Assembly (NCBI GenBank): GCA_963920665.1
Contig: OY987267.1
Span: forward strand, 23,932,001 to 23,996,000
Direction: 5' to 3'
DNA from: Straminergon stramineum
Lineage: Eukaryota > Streptophyta > Bryopsida > Hypnales > Calliergonaceae
DNA: 64,000 nucleotides
Shown here: positions 1-12,523 of the stretch, one piece after another
Layout of the letters: the number at the start of each line of letters is the position of its first letter
How positions within the stretch are numbered: position 1 is the stretch's first letter
The notes under the pieces: model-generated
Database searches by the model: none
What the model was told of the DNA's origin: nothing
What the model saw: only the letters and a program-made list of their open reading frames with translations
Program-made: the position numbers and the translations under genes

Positions 1-560
1 CCTTATCCGCTGAATAAACAACTGCATAAATCACTGCCTCGTTACCATACGAGAAAGAAGAAGAGTCAGGCGCCTTACCACTTCGAGGCCTGAAAGCCCT
101 TGACAAGTAAGGAGTTCATCTTTTTCATTCCTCAGTCGCCCACCCCACTCCAAACGTGCGCCTTAAAGTCACCCCCCACGAATAAACCCTCCAACAACCT
201 CGTCGCCAATTCAGAGCTTCTCCTAATTACCAAAAAACGCATAGCATATATAGAGTGGCAGCAGACTGCCAAATCTCTAGATCCGAGATAAACGCCAACA
301 ACTAAAATATGCTCAAACCTCGACGAAAACCTCAATAATAATCCCCAACAAATCAGATCCAATCTCTAACAAAAAAAAATAACACCACGCAACCCTGAAG
401 CGCCTCTCACAGACAACCTCCGCCACACCAAAATCGAACAACTAAGCACTCCATAGCAGAACCTCGTCTCTTTCACGCCATCCCCAAAACCCCCGAGACC
501 AAGACTTCCACTCCACTGCACTACTACTCCGTCCCTACCGCCCCGCGGAACGTGTTTGCC
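1..560 (-). other. Probable 5' leader (exon plus leader intron) of a gene running off the left edge
   Basis: Base composition here is richer in G+C than the AT-rich DNA to its right, as around the other genes of this window. On the minus strand the last bases before the edge read as a pyrimidine-rich stretch ending in an AG acceptor (TTTATTCAG, about 10-18), so an exon may begin at position 9 and continue outside the window. Upstream on the same strand there is GC-rich leader-like sequence to about 560. No protein can be assigned because no coding exon lies inside. It could instead be a promoter or an unrelated GC-rich segment. Confidence 0.28.
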
Positions 561-972
561 CGGAAATTTTCAAAAAATAAAAAGCAATCGCCAAAAGTAA
601 CTACTGTACTGAGTTGCCGACGAATTTGACGAATAATTTAGGGAAGCACCTCCTCGGACACTGCGCGCACAGACTGAGAGTCTGAGACGCGTGAAACGAG
701 CACCGCGGAGTCAATAATGCGGACTAAGCTTATTGTAGCAGATCGATGTGTGCAACCAAGGCTCACAGATCTAGGGTTTTGAAAATTTGGAGTGATGGGT
801 GACTAATGAAAAGGGGAGAGTGGCGATGTCCAAGGGGAAAACCGGCACTGCCGTGTAAGGAAATTTTGCTTGGGAGATCGAAGAGTCGTCGCGAGTAGGG
901 CGGGCGGGAAGCTTGGTAGGACAGGGATCGGTGGAGCACTTGTTGCGAGGGTTTTAACGGTCGTTGGTTTAA

Positions 973-1161
973 GTTAAACCCCCGGTGGGCCCCTTCAGCT
1001 TTCAGTCCGGCAGTTGTCCCTTTCGGCTGGTGGCAACACCTGGCTTTGTCTGCTGGAGGATGGATGATGCTTACCGAAGGATGGATGATGTTCACCGAAG
1101 GATGGATGAGCTCATGCATCGGCTATCAAATTTGAAAAGGTCGGTGGCTTGTTGTATCTAA
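973..1161 (+). other. Short open frame ending in a 21-bp/7-residue tandem repeat
   Basis: A plus-strand frame open from 973 ends at a TAA at 1159-1161. Its last third is built from a 21-bp unit repeated about three times from 1057 (core GGATGGATGATG). It encodes heptads starting MDDAYRR, MDDVHRR and MDELMHR, followed by LSNLKRS. The heptad spacing and charge pattern would suit a short amphipathic helix or coiled coil. There is no recognisable domain, and upstream splicing cannot be judged. It may be a terminal exon, a gene remnant or a chance microsatellite-derived frame. Confidence 0.2.
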
Positions 1162-1217
1162 CATAGACAAGCCCATTACCATGCACACAAGCAATCTAAA
1201 TATCTAGGGGTCAACTC

Positions 1218-1598
1218 CAAGAGGGGTTTAATAAGCTTGCCAATCACCGCACAAATGAAATTCAAATCTTTCTCCATATAAATATAGAGACTTGCATGTT
1301 TTGAAATTTGGCATGATCATTAAATGTCATGTTAAGATTCACCTTCAAAAAATAGAATACAAAAAGATTTCTTCGTACAAATTTTATTGCAATCTAAAGG
1401 CGATGAAGGTAAAATCTAGTTAAAAATTCCTTGCAACCCTTCACCGCACGGTGTGCAATCATTGGGCGGTGATACAAAATTTTGTTCCCATAGCAATTGA
1501 ATTGGTAGTTGCATCGTGTGGTTAGTGTATGGTAAATGGCAACATTTGTTTTGTGATTTTTGGATGTGTGCAGTAAATGGCAAGTTTTCTCTACATCT
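1218..1598 (-). repeat. Dispersed repeat, left copy of an inverted pair
   Basis: About 380 bp that recur in opposite orientation at 8386-8761. Matching landmarks are a segment reading ACATGCAAGTCTCTATATTT on the other strand, the block around CCCATAGCAATTGAATTGG, and GCAGTAAATGGCAAG. Similarity is roughly 85-90 percent by eye, with small indels. The pair brackets about 6.8 kb. Whether these are the ends of one large element or two independent insertions cannot be decided here. Confidence 0.75.
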
Positions 1599-4249
1599 TT
1601 TTTTAAAGGTGTATGGGAGGCAATCCATTCCTCATCACCGGCCCCTTTTGACAATATAGATTGTTTTCTTTCCGTGTAGGAGGAGGTGGTAGTGATTAAT
1701 TACAACATAGTTCCCCATATAGTTGTCGCACATTGTGATTGTTTTACAACACTCTCAATCCTTGGTGGATTTTGCAACCAGCCCTTGTGGGGAAACAAGA
1801 AGGTCTACATGACCAAAATAGGAGGAATGGAATCTTCAGCTCAAAAATTCATAGTAATTATGTTTTGAAAAAGAAAAATCTATAAAATTATGGAAACCTT
1901 CTTAACTCTATTTCTACACACTAGAAAATTTTCCCACCCAAGAAACTTGCTTTTCAAATATGTGTAACCACTTAAGTGGTTGAAAATGGGTTGCCTACCT
2001 TACACTTGTTTCACAAATCAAACCCAAGTAGAATTATAATTTATCGATTCAAATTATAATTTCTATAAATTTTTGAAGTAGATTGTCATGAAATTACAAA
2101 ACCTTTTGATAGGATGGAATCAAGAACATTCTATAAACAACCCCTAATCACTCTTCCATGTATCCAATGGTATTTAATGATGTTCACACACCTCTATAAA
2201 TTTTCATATAGATAGATAGTGTATGGGATAAGCCCGCAAACATCTCTTCTAGCCAACTCAACATCCATCTCTACTTTGCACACAATGTAATCTAGAACAA
2301 ATTGACACATTGATACACTTACTATTGTATTAAACCCACCCAAACATCAAAGCATTGTGCATCCTAAGTTAACAAAGCAATTCACAAAATATGTAAACTA
2401 CTACTATCACATACTAAGTCCTAATGTTTTATACTCATGAATGTGGGAAACTTTAGAGACAAAATTCTAGAACACATAGTCCCCCCATGGTTATACACTT
2501 GTCAATGCTCGTGTCAATGTCCCAATCCAACATACTACACTTGTGAAGCACACTTATGCCTAGACACACTATGCCTATGAACAACATCCAATTTCAACAT
2601 GACCCACCAACAATTTCTTCACAACAACACACCATTCAATTCATCAAATTCACATATTGCAATGATAAATTCACTCTGGAGTTAGACAACAACACAAAAG
2701 ATCAACAAGCATAACTCCCTCATTGACAATACTTGAAACCTTAGTTAGAATATACAACTACTAGAAAATGGTCATCATTGCCAAAAACCGTGGTACCACA
2801 CATACACCATCAATCCAATCATTGAGCCAATCACTCCAACAACAACTTCAAATTTCCATCCCTACTATAAAATACACCTTCTCTACCATCATGATAACCA
2901 TCAAATACACCACATAGAAAAAACTACAAACAAAAACTCAAAAACAATCAAACATTCCTTATTACGTACAACCTACTTTAAAACACTTATTACATACAAT
3001 CAAGCTCTTAGTCTCTAATCTTCCTTTCCACCTAATCCGACTTACTTTGGACCGCCCCTAATAAAATTCCAATTCTTCCTTTATTTAAGTTAGTATAGAA
3101 TCTCCCTTTAGTTAGGTTATAGCTTCCCTTCTCACAAAGATATGTAGTTTAGGAGCCACTTGGACTAGCTTTTCAAAATCAAGTGTTGGACCTTAAACAA
3201 ATAGACTCTTCACCTAACCCAACTACTTGGAGTAATTGAAGTTCTTTCTTCTTCTACGAAGACAAAGAGAATCCTCAATGCACCTTACTAAACAACCAAG
3301 TAAAAGTATTTCAACTTTTGACTAATTTTGAATTTACTTAAAATTTTAAAATACTATTATTGGAAGTGCATCAAAAATCACTTAAACTAGACACAAAAAA
3401 ATTTGAATTTGGTTATGTGACAAACAAATTAGACCCCATCAAGAACCAAGATAATCCCTCAAGGACCAAACAACATTTTTTGGCAACATAGAATTTTTTG
3501 GCAACTCACTATGAATGGAATTTTCATTTTTTTCTTTGAAATTTTCACACAACATTTGGTCAAGGAGTAGCTTTAAGGCACAAAAAATTTCATAACTTTT
3601 GACTACATGGTTAGTAAGTTATTGTAAGATATGTAGTTGTTTTTTTCAATTGGGTAGCTTATGTAGCTCCAAAAAAATCACTTTTTCAAGAATCAAAAAT
3701 TTGAAATTGGTTTTCTAGATTTATATATGCATGAAAAGCTTTGAATCATTCCATTTTAATTAATGAGATGAAAGTTATGAGGAGTTTTAATTTGTGGGTA
3801 GTTATGGAATTTCTACTCTAGGAGAAACTTTGAAATCCTTTATTGAACTCAATTTTCAATATTTTTTGAAAATAAAATAAAATCAGAGGATGTAGATTGT
3901 TTATTACAACAATAGGAACATTGGGATTGACATTTTTCAATTCCTATAACTAAATTCTTAACAATTTAGTGCTTTAAATCATTCTCTACTTCTTTCTACT
4001 TACTATTTTTTTTAAGCATGAGTATGAATTTTTTTTTTAAATTTATATATAATCCCAACTGATTTCTTCAATATATTATGGAGAGTTGCAAGTTTTTGGA
4101 TCCACAAATTTTCGGGTTAAATGTTTGAAAGATGAAATCTAACCATTTGGAAGGAGTTGAAAATACTTCTTTTTGAAATCCAAACATCATGATCTTGCAA
4201 TTGGTGAAATTTTCAATCATGAAATTCTACAAGGGTGTAACCTAACTAG
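1599..4249. other. AT-rich intergenic DNA, no gene seen
   Basis: No frame of convincing length, splice structure or codon bias was found. At about 3453-3500 the sequence (CCCTCAAGGACCAAAC, then TTTTTTGGCAACATAG) resembles, in opposite orientation, the end of a repeat at 60600-60766. This marks a decayed end of the TTAA-flanked element group. Confidence 0.6.
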
Positions 4250-4376
4250 ATAACTAAAGGACCCTATAGTTGGATTTGTTAAAAAAATATATAGATGAAG
4301 ATTTTAGCTTTGCTTTAGAGACTAGTATTTTGAAGCAGTTCAAGGCCTCTAAACATGAAAGAACCTTAGGGGTTAA
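4250..4376 (-). mobile_element. 127-bp TTAA-flanked MITE, related to copies at 60897 and 61737
   Basis: Read on the minus strand it starts TTAA-CCCCTAAGG and ends GGGTCCTTTAG-TTAT, so the ends are inverted repeats with a TTAA-like tetranucleotide outside each. The interior matches 60897-61027 and 61737-61845 (for example AAAATCTTCAT and ACAAATCCAACTATAG). It is too short to encode anything. The TTAA flank points to piggyBac-type insertion, as argued for 51671-52063. Confidence 0.65.
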
Positions 4377-5451
4377 AAGATAAATACTATAGAGGCCACA
4401 ACAAATCATTTTAAAGAAAGGAAAATCACGTAAATAATTGCATATAGAAAAACATATCAAAATCATCTATTTTCTATGATGAATACTAACAATGAACTAC
4501 TTTTAAGCTCTTCCAACATTATAAGGTTAACCCCTTAAATAGTAGGCTTGGTTTTGAATGATTGTTTGACAAAAAATGACTTTAAGATTTTTTGGAATGT
4601 TTCTACCTATTGGGCCTACTTCTATAGTGAATATGGCTCATCAAATACCACATTTTATATAGCTATGTTGCAAAGTCACAACACTATTCACTAGTCAATT
4701 TTGCATGCCATAAGTGTACAAACTTTGGATAAGCAATATGACCCATGTCCCATGTCAAGGAGATTTTTGATTCCTCATTGAGTTTCCAATTAGACAAGGA
4801 AATGTCATTTAAGAGTTAATACCTACCAAAGACAATCTTGACTCTTGTTGAATAATGTTAGTTACAAGAACTAGTTGCCCTAATGAGATGTGTTATGAAT
4901 GTTCATGATATTCTAAAACTTCACATCAAATTCACTTTGGAATACATTTCCTTCATTTAAGAAAAATTTACACTAAATAGTGATATAAGGTTGTCCCACA
5001 TTGATTTCTTGACACTTGACATGATATAAATATTTACTATTAGTGTGCAAGAGTGCACTACATTGAATTAGATATTGTTGTAACTAGGACTCATAAACCT
5101 CCATGTATACAAATGGAAATATTTGGAGAAGTATTTGTTGACTTTGATGGTTTGTAAAGTAACATTCTTGATGTAAGACAACTTGATTGTTAAATTCACC
5201 TAATTTCACTATACTAAATAGTAAAATTAGGTTGCCTTACCCAAGGAAAGTTGCTTTTGAAATCATTTAAGTCGACAATAACTTCTACATATATTTATAT
5301 TTGTACACATGAAGATTCTTGAGTCCCAATTACAACAATCACCTAATTCAAAAGTAGTGCATTCTTGTAGAATAAATCAAAATATTTATATAGTGTCAAA
5401 TGTTGAGAAATTAGTGTGGGGCAACTTTATTTCACTATTTTGTTTGTGTAA
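4377..5451. other. AT-rich intergenic DNA, no gene seen
   Basis: Nothing coding recognised. An isolated element-like end, TTAA-CCCCTTAAATAG, lies at 4527-4542 without an obvious partner. Confidence 0.5.
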
Positions 5452-6039
5452 TTAGCCTCTAAAGGACCAAGTGTCCATTCAACGTACACAAAAAATCTTA
5501 CGTAGGTTCCTACGAAGTCATTTTTGGTCAGATGTTCATGAAATTTGGACATGATGTCTAACTATGTACCCCTTTCTTGAAAATCTTTTTTTTTTTCTGA
5601 TCACATGCCCATATCAAAAGTTATGATGCCCTAAATTTTTTGGGCAGCTTGGGCAACTTTGGGCAACATGTGCAAAACTCTTCCTATGATTTTGAAATTT
5701 GGTGAGTGTGTAGCTTACATGATACAAGATTTAAATGTCACAAAAAATAATTATTTTTTAGTGTAAGAATCTCATTTTAGGAGTTAAAGTTTGAAGGCCC
5801 TATCAAGCAAGGTTGGAAAAAAAAACTTTTTCACCTAACTTCAAACATTATAATCTTTCAATCCATGCCGTCAAAGTTTCTAAAAAAATTTCCACATATT
5901 TCCAAAGAAGTCTAGTACAAATTTGTACAGTTGAATTTTTAAAAAACCATTTTTTTTTTCATTTTTTCCTTGCTGCCCTAAAAAGTGGCAATTTTTGACA
6001 ATTTCTGCCCAAAATGTGCCTCGGTCCTTTAAGAGTTAG
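5452..6039. mobile_element. 580-bp non-autonomous element with 4-bp direct flanks TTAG
   Basis: Left end TTAG-CCTCTAAAGGACCAAG (5452) and right end CTCGGTCCTTTAAGAG-TTAG (ending 6039). The inner ends are imperfect inverted repeats (CCTCTAAAGGACCAAG against CTCTTAAAGGACCGAG). The outer TTAG is a direct, not inverted, repeat, as expected of a 4-bp target-site duplication. The interior is AT-rich with no transposase. The segment around 5830-5890 resembles sequence near 24120 and, inverted, near 58950. Confidence 0.65.
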
Positions 6040-6689
6040 TGTAGATAACAAATCTGCTTGATAATAGGCATGTTTTACCTTACTTTATCACACACACGGA
6101 GTAATCCACTTTGCAATAATCCATAATGGAATCTGTGACTGACACCTTCCAAGAGTTTTTAGTAATAAAAGCATCTCTTATACCCAACTTGTGTGTACTT
6201 TAATAATAATTTGACCTAGTGGACAAGTGAGGTACTAATGTTGAGTACCGTACAGACACGGACCAATAATTGACTTTGAACTTTGAACAGCCAGTCAGCA
6301 GTGAACGGGGAGTTTATGGGGTGACTCCGCTTTTTGCCATTCTTTTCACATGTCATTTGGTGGTTCTCCATGGTTATTCGGTTGTTGTCTAAGCTTAGTC
6401 ATTTAAATCGGTAAAGAACCTAATTTTTTTTGGCATTTCAGTCATTTTCCTTAATTCTGTAAAATCAATCGGTTAAAAAACCAAAAAATAAAATACAACT
6501 CAATTTAAATACGAAGTTGAAGGCAATTCAACAATTCAAAGCAACTTATTTGCACACTATCGTACTTAGATAGCAAGTTCGACCTAAATTATATTTTTTT
6601 AAGTTTTGAATTCTTTTGCAAATCTTAGGACTAGATGTGTGAATCTATAAATATATGTAAAGATGGTTGTAAATATATGTCAAGAATCC
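6040..6689. other. Intergenic DNA, no gene seen
   Basis: A mixed-composition segment without a convincing frame or splice structure. Confidence 0.5.
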
Positions 6690-7410
6690 AAAAAATCCAA
6701 TAATATTACATTGAGTCAAATATCAATCTATCATTTGACCATCTACCATCAAAAAGAAATTGATGGAAAAATGAAGGAATTACTTCATTGACATTTAGTG
6801 AGTGAAGAGTGGAGAGGTTCTATTTATAATCAAATTTATAGTCCATCATGAATCCTCATAAAGTATGGCACAATTTGAAGAAGAGAGCTTTGACAGCTCA
6901 TTGTCAAAAACACAGGAATTGTATTTAAAGCTGAATTTTAAACCTCATTTAGGTATAGTAGAATATTTTTTTTTTTAAACTTTGAACTTAGTTAATGTGA
7001 TAAATCAAGTTAAATTTCATCCCCAAAAATCTTTTTGTGATTTTGAGACTCCAAGAAAAATTTATGAATAAAATTCAAAGAGGATGTTTGAAAGTATCAA
7101 AGAAAATGTCCCTTTTAACCCCTCTCTGAATTTTCTCCATAACTTCTTTTTGGAGTCACAAATGGATTTTTGGAGATAAAATTAATCTTGATTTTTCATA
7201 CATAACTAATTCAAAGGTTTTTGAAAAAAAAATATTCTACTATGTCTAAATGAAGTTTGAAATTTTACTTTGAACACGATTCTGGCTTATGACTTACCTA
7301 TAAGTGATTGAACTTCAACTAATTCTATTGATTTACATATTCCACATGGGTTGTTTAACCTCCTACCACCACACTTCTATAAAGAGTTCGTCTTCTCTAC
7401 CAGAGCCACT
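6690..7410 (+). repeat. Dispersed repeat with a 368-bp foldback core, copy 1
   Basis: The core 6915-7282 is a long imperfect palindrome: its left half (AAACCTCATTTAGGTATAGT) returns inverted in its right half (ACTATGTCTAAATGAAGTTT). Core and flanks recur in opposite orientation at about 59600-60300. Shared flank landmarks include GAGTGGAGAGGTT, GACAATTTGAAG-like sequence and CCCACATGG-like sequence. It behaves as an old foldback transposon family, and its class is not evident from the ends. Confidence 0.7.
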
Positions 7411-8025
7411 TATTGAAAGAAGTACCTACAATTATAGTTGGTAGCTTTTGGATACTTATTCTTCATTTAGAATTGAATATTACCTATACCCTAGGGCTAC
7501 TCTTAGGAACCAGCAGGAACTTTTGTGTGTTAGTGAAAATCGGATTGTACTTGATGGAGAAGAGATGAAAAAATGTCATTTCTTTTCCATAAACAATTCT
7601 CTTTCTGTACACCTAGTTTTTAATTCGGTTATAAGACCTAAAATTCTGAAAATAAGATGGTAATTTGATGATTTCATTTGGCTGATTTTCTATTAAATGC
7701 TGAATCTCCCCATTCATTGCCAAGTAGTGTGACTTTGTTTTGTTTTTGTTTTTCATTATTTTTGGGCACCACAAAAAGCAATCTCCACTGGAAAGGTGAG
7801 AGTGAAGCTATTTTCATCCATTGAAAATTGAAGAAAATCTAGCCTCAAATATCCCTTCAAAAGTTTTGTATAGTTTTTGAGTGATAAATAAACATTGTTG
7901 ATAGGAGTCTAAGGTACTATACTTGAAATTGAGCATGCTTCATGATTACTATTAATTGCTTTCATTTTGGTTTGAGATATATTGACAATTTGAAAAGAAA
8001 AAATTAGATTCTTTTATTGTAGATT
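7411..8025. other. AT-rich intergenic DNA, no gene seen
   Basis: A 71-codon frame at 7448-7663 has no recognisable motif, splice context or compositional support. Confidence 0.5.
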
Positions 8026-8241
8026 CTAGCCCCTAAGCGCTCCAATGTCCATTTTCTTGATGATGAACAAATTCGAACTGGAGTTTCATCCTCCTAACTA
8101 CTTGGATGAAAGTTATTCTAATTTGTGGAGATATTTTATCAAGTTGTTTTTTCTATCTCAAGATTGGATTTGGTGTTACTAGAGTACATATTTTTCTCAA
8201 ATAATTAATTCAGGAAATGATTCCAGATGTTTAGGGGTTAA
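8026..8241. mobile_element. Candidate 216-bp TTAA-type MITE
   Basis: Left end CTAG-CCCCTAAGCG at 8026 and right end ATGTTTAGGGG-TTAA ending 8241. The inverted ends share CCCCTAA, and the flanking tetranucleotides differ by mutation. It has no coding capacity. It is grouped with the TTAA-CCCCTAAA elements on end sequence alone. Confidence 0.45.
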
Positions 8242-8385
8242 AGCACATATAGAATAAATTGTGAACTTTAAAAGTGTTGATTATAGATGTTGTTTAATTA
8301 GATAATAGATTCTCATATTCAAAAAATGTGCATTTCATAAAAAAAAAGTTTTAAGAGGCCAATTTTGTAACATAGTTACAATCAA

Positions 8386-8761
8386 GTGTATAGACTAAAC
8401 TTGCCATTTACTGCACACATCCAAAAACCACAAAACAAATGTTGCCATTTTCCATACACTAACCACACAATGCAACTACCAATTCAATTGCTATGGGAAC
8501 AAAATTTTGTATCACTGCCCAATGACCGCACATTGTGCAGTATAGGGTTGCAAGGAATTTTTAACTAGATTTTAGCTTCATCACCTTTAAATTGCAATAA
8601 AATTTATAGGAAGAAATCTTTTTGCATTCTATTTTTTGAAGGTGAATCTTAACATGACATTTAAAGATCATGCCAAATTTCAAAACATGCAAGTCTCTAT
8701 ATTTATATGGAGAAGGATTTGAATTTCATTTGTGCAATGATTGGCAAGTTTACTATACCCT
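8386..8761 (+). repeat. Dispersed repeat, right copy of the inverted pair with 1218-1598
   Basis: Inverted partner of 1218-1598, starting near AACTTGCCATTTACTGCAC and ending near TTGGCAAGTTTACTATACCC. The short open frame inside (8386-8568) also exists in the other copy, so it is a property of the repeat rather than a gene. Confidence 0.75.
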
Positions 8762-10932
8762 ATGAAAGAATGTTAGTTGATAATAATAATGAAGTCATAA
8801 ACAATATAGAAAGGGCATCTTTGTCTCAATTCACTAGGTCAACTAAATAACAATGAGACTATTGCTGTAATATAGAAAAAAAATAGTTTTTTCAAGACAA
8901 TCTCATCAACAAAAAATTGGTGCAAAGTTGAATAGCTCTAATTATTTTCACACCAAACATTTCACCATATGGTATTGACTTCTTGTATACATTATAGTAA
9001 TGGTTCCTATGAAAAATATTGGTAGATGAAGATATCATATATCCTTTCATAGAATAGATTTCTAATTTTGTATATCATTCATTTTAATCCCTAAAGTCTC
9101 AAGGCCTTTTCCATAGAAAACACACTCAAAATTGCCATTTCTATTGCAAAGAGCAGAAACATTTAAAAATTATTTTTTTTCCATATCTATCTATAGGATC
9201 ATGTACTAGACTAGTATCAGAATGCATGCTAGAAATCTCTAAAACTTTCACTACGTAGATTGTATGATATTTGCATTTAAAGTGAAGACAACAAGTTTTT
9301 TAATGCTTTGCTCAACTAGATTTTTTGGCTTTAAATCTTCTTAACCTAAAATTTTTGTACTATGGATTTTGATTTTCTAAATTTTTATGTAGAAGAATTG
9401 AATTGAGGGTCTAGGAAAAAAATTCAATAAAAAAAACATTTAATTTTCACTCATTAAAAATTTGTTAAGTAGAGATAGGTTTAAGATTGAAGGGAAAACC
9501 AAAACATTAATAACTTTGAGATGGAATTGAAATACAATAATTCCAATGGTTACATTTTTCTAGTAAGCAAACTTAACCATGTCTAAAATTTTTTTTTGAA
9601 AAATTGTAAAAAGTGCATTCACAAACGAATTCTATACTTTATTTTTCAAGAAGATGCTTAGATGCCCCCAAAACAAGATTGTCCTTAACTTTCTTTAGCT
9701 GGTTTTTGGACTTAAGGTGGCATAACTTTTGCTCCTAGGCACCAATTGAAAAAACATTATATTCCCCCAAAACTAATTTAATTTCCTATCTTTAATAAAA
9801 ATTTCAAAAAATCATGTCAAAAATTGAGATCACACGAGCCTACCCAAAAACCCAAGACTCCCCTGTCAAGAATGTGGGGCTTTAGGGATTTAATGAAAAA
9901 AAGTGAAATTCTTTTGACAACTCGAGAATGAACAACAACCAAGGTATATTTTTTAAATTGTCACAATGACATCCAAACACAATTCTTTGAAAGTAAATTA
10001 AAGCCAAATCAAACAATTTTCAGTACATATTTAAATGAACTCAATTCGATAAAAAAGAAGATATATTTTCAGAAGTCAAAGGAAAAACACATAGCTTCTC
10101 ACTCTTATCCATAGCTGACGGGAGACTATTCTCATCCCTTTGGATTCAACACAATTGTATTAAGTCCCTACATGGTTTCTATAATCATCCCTGAAATTGT
10201 AGAATAATAAATGATCTTTTTGGCATTTGAAAAAATCAAATGATTATGTTAATTGAATTCATAAAACAGTCACTTATGAACCCAATTCCAACCCTTTCAA
10301 CCCTTTCAACCCAATTCCATACTTCACGGTTGTAATGTGAATGTGACTACAACTTACACTAAATTGGGACACAACTTGGTGAATATGATTCAAAAGTAGG
10401 ATTCACAAATGGGCTGGGGAAGTATGATGGGTCTGCGTAACTTATTCCAAAAAATGAGAACATCCTCCTAAAGAGGGATCCCAATGAGGTGTAACAAAGT
10501 AATGAAACTGATGAGACGAGTGCCAATTCAGGTTCGGAGTATATCATAGTTCTCCCTCTCCGTGAAAATAAATCCGTGGTACTCTGACTCGTTTCCAAGT
10601 AGAGACCACAGTACATTTTGAGCCAGGTAATTCAAGTTACCACGAGAAAACAGAACTACAGCAGACTGCCTCCACGGTAAGCCATTGGCGAGCTTCTAAT
10701 TCCAACTGACCAAGCACCTACTGCGCCGTTGCGATATTTCTCACCTACCTCAATGCATACTTTCATCGTTAAGGCACAAGAGCGAGGTACCAGGACACCC
10801 ATACTGGATTCAGACACTCGGAATTAACGATTTTAAGTCAACATTCACGCAAAAATGACAATGACAAGGCCAATCTGGTAAGAAAATGCAACCACACCTT
10901 CCCACAACGTGCTTTTGCTGAAATTTGAATAT
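8762..10932. other. Intergenic DNA upstream of the first duplicated RPS10 block
   Basis: AT-rich to about 10350, then more balanced. No gene recognised. An element-like end TTAA-TCCCTAAAG lies at 9084. From about 10735 to 10932 the sequence is a diverged relative of about 20443-20636, for example TTCTCACCTACCTCAATGCAT against TTCTCACCTAACCTGATGCAT (both quoted without the variable bases around them). The older duplication is therefore longer than the identical core. Confidence 0.5.
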
Positions 10933-11219
10933 GGTAATTTAAAACCAACATGACGTACAGAGGAACACACTGGCCATCGCATTGGAAGAGCAGAAACTCT
11001 TTCACCAGCTCTCAAAATCTCCACAAAAAAAACTTTTCACAAAAGTCACAAAAAATGCACAATCACCAAAAGAAAAAAGAAAAAGAGAACTAACACGAAA
11101 AGCTCAGGGAAATCATGAAATTGGGGTACACTGAGGCTCACATTTAAGAAATTATCAAGGCTGAAACTAATCTCAGCCACAGAAAGAGAAGCACGAAGGA
11201 AAAAACTCAGTTCAAGAAT

Positions 11220-12523
11220 CTACTCGGTAATAGCACCAGGAGCGCCGCCGCCGAAGCTGCCACCGCCGCGACCAAAACCACCTCGTCCACCACGGAACTC
11301 GGGACGGTACTCTCCGGGAGCTCCATCCTTCTCGCCTCCGAAACCACCTCCGCGGCCACCACTGCTGCGGTAACCTTCACGGTCGCCACCAAATCGTGGC
11401 CTCTCTCCTTCCCTGGGGGGACCGCGGGGAGGTCTGTCACCTCCAGCACCACCCATGGGCCGGCTCGGTGGCCGTGCGGACTTCTTCAAAGTGGCAGGAA
11501 CAATTTCGGACGGCAGGTTCAGGTAGGTCCTCAGGTGCTCAATACCATCGTTGGTAAGGTACCTGCACGGAGAAGGGGCTGAGTGAGCTACAACTTCCAG
11601 CAAAAGGTTCCCAACCATCGGAACGGCTAATACAATAAAATGCTCTACCATTCCGGCACATTACGAAATCGTCAATCCAGAAGAATCCTATATCATCATC
11701 GCTTTCCAAATATCCCGATGCCTCGAGGGATTGAAGAACATTCGGATTTCATGATAACACTGCACTTCCAATCCAAAAGGCGGACACATGCGTGCCGGCT
11801 CCCATCGTGATACAATCAAGCACGAAATCCGGTTTAGACCTAACACTAGATAACTACCTCAAACGATATCTCGCAAGTCGTGAGGTGAGACACATTGCAT
11901 CCTGAGAATTTAAAACCTAAACCCTAAGGATGAAAATTCTAGGTGATCATTTGAAAAGAAACCCGGATACAAGTGCAGGAAAAGAAGGAGTAGGGTAAGT
12001 GAAGTCATGCGTGAGAATTCATTAAATCAATTTCTATCACAAGGTCCTCCAAATCACGTCACTCGCTTACGAGGAGCCACACGAATGCACGCCTACAGCT
12101 ACAGTACCCCACAGGGATCCAGCAAGACTATCAATCCAGACCAAGAGGTCTCAAATAGAAAACACAATGAGAAACTTGTACTGAAACAGAGACAAGGAAT
12201 CCAAAAGACTGCATTGTGAGATTATGAATTGATACCCGAAATTAACAAATCCACTCCCAAATTGCGCGGACAACTGAAGCCACAAGAAAAAAGCAAACTT
12301 CGCCAAGGAAAACAAAGAGGACTCACCAGTAGTAGTGCCTCCACGCGAAGCTCTCCTTCACGTACTCCTTCGACTTGAAGCTCTGCATGAGCTTGATGAC
12401 CTGCAGATTGGGCACCTCGATCTCGGGGTGCTTCGGGGCATTGAAGTCCTTTTTCGCGTACAGCACGCCCTCCTTGAAGAGGTACTTGTAGACCTCCACC
12501 CGGTTCTTCTTGGGAATCAGCAT
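11220..12523 (-). CDS. RPS10: 40S ribosomal protein S10 (eS10), copy 1
   Basis: Structural protein of the small cytosolic ribosomal subunit, located near the mRNA entry side. Two exons, complement(11220..11572 is too long; the frame-consistent join is 11220..11562 and 12327..12523), give 179 residues, a normal length for plant eS10. The protein begins [19 protein letters not shown], carries the conserved eS10 N-terminal domain (about residues 1-95, with RHYYWYLTNDGI at the exon junction), and ends in an Arg/Gly-rich tail from about residue 105. The 764-bp intron has a GTGAGT donor and TGCAG acceptor. The ATG at 12523 fits the family N-terminus; an in-frame ATG 40 codons upstream lies in leader sequence. 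A telo-box lies upstream. The coding sequence is identical to the copy at 20924-22227. Confidence 0.96.

Noticed and set aside
11563..12326. RPS10 duplication by retroposition
   Set aside because: The intron is present in both copies and flanks contain promoter sequence.
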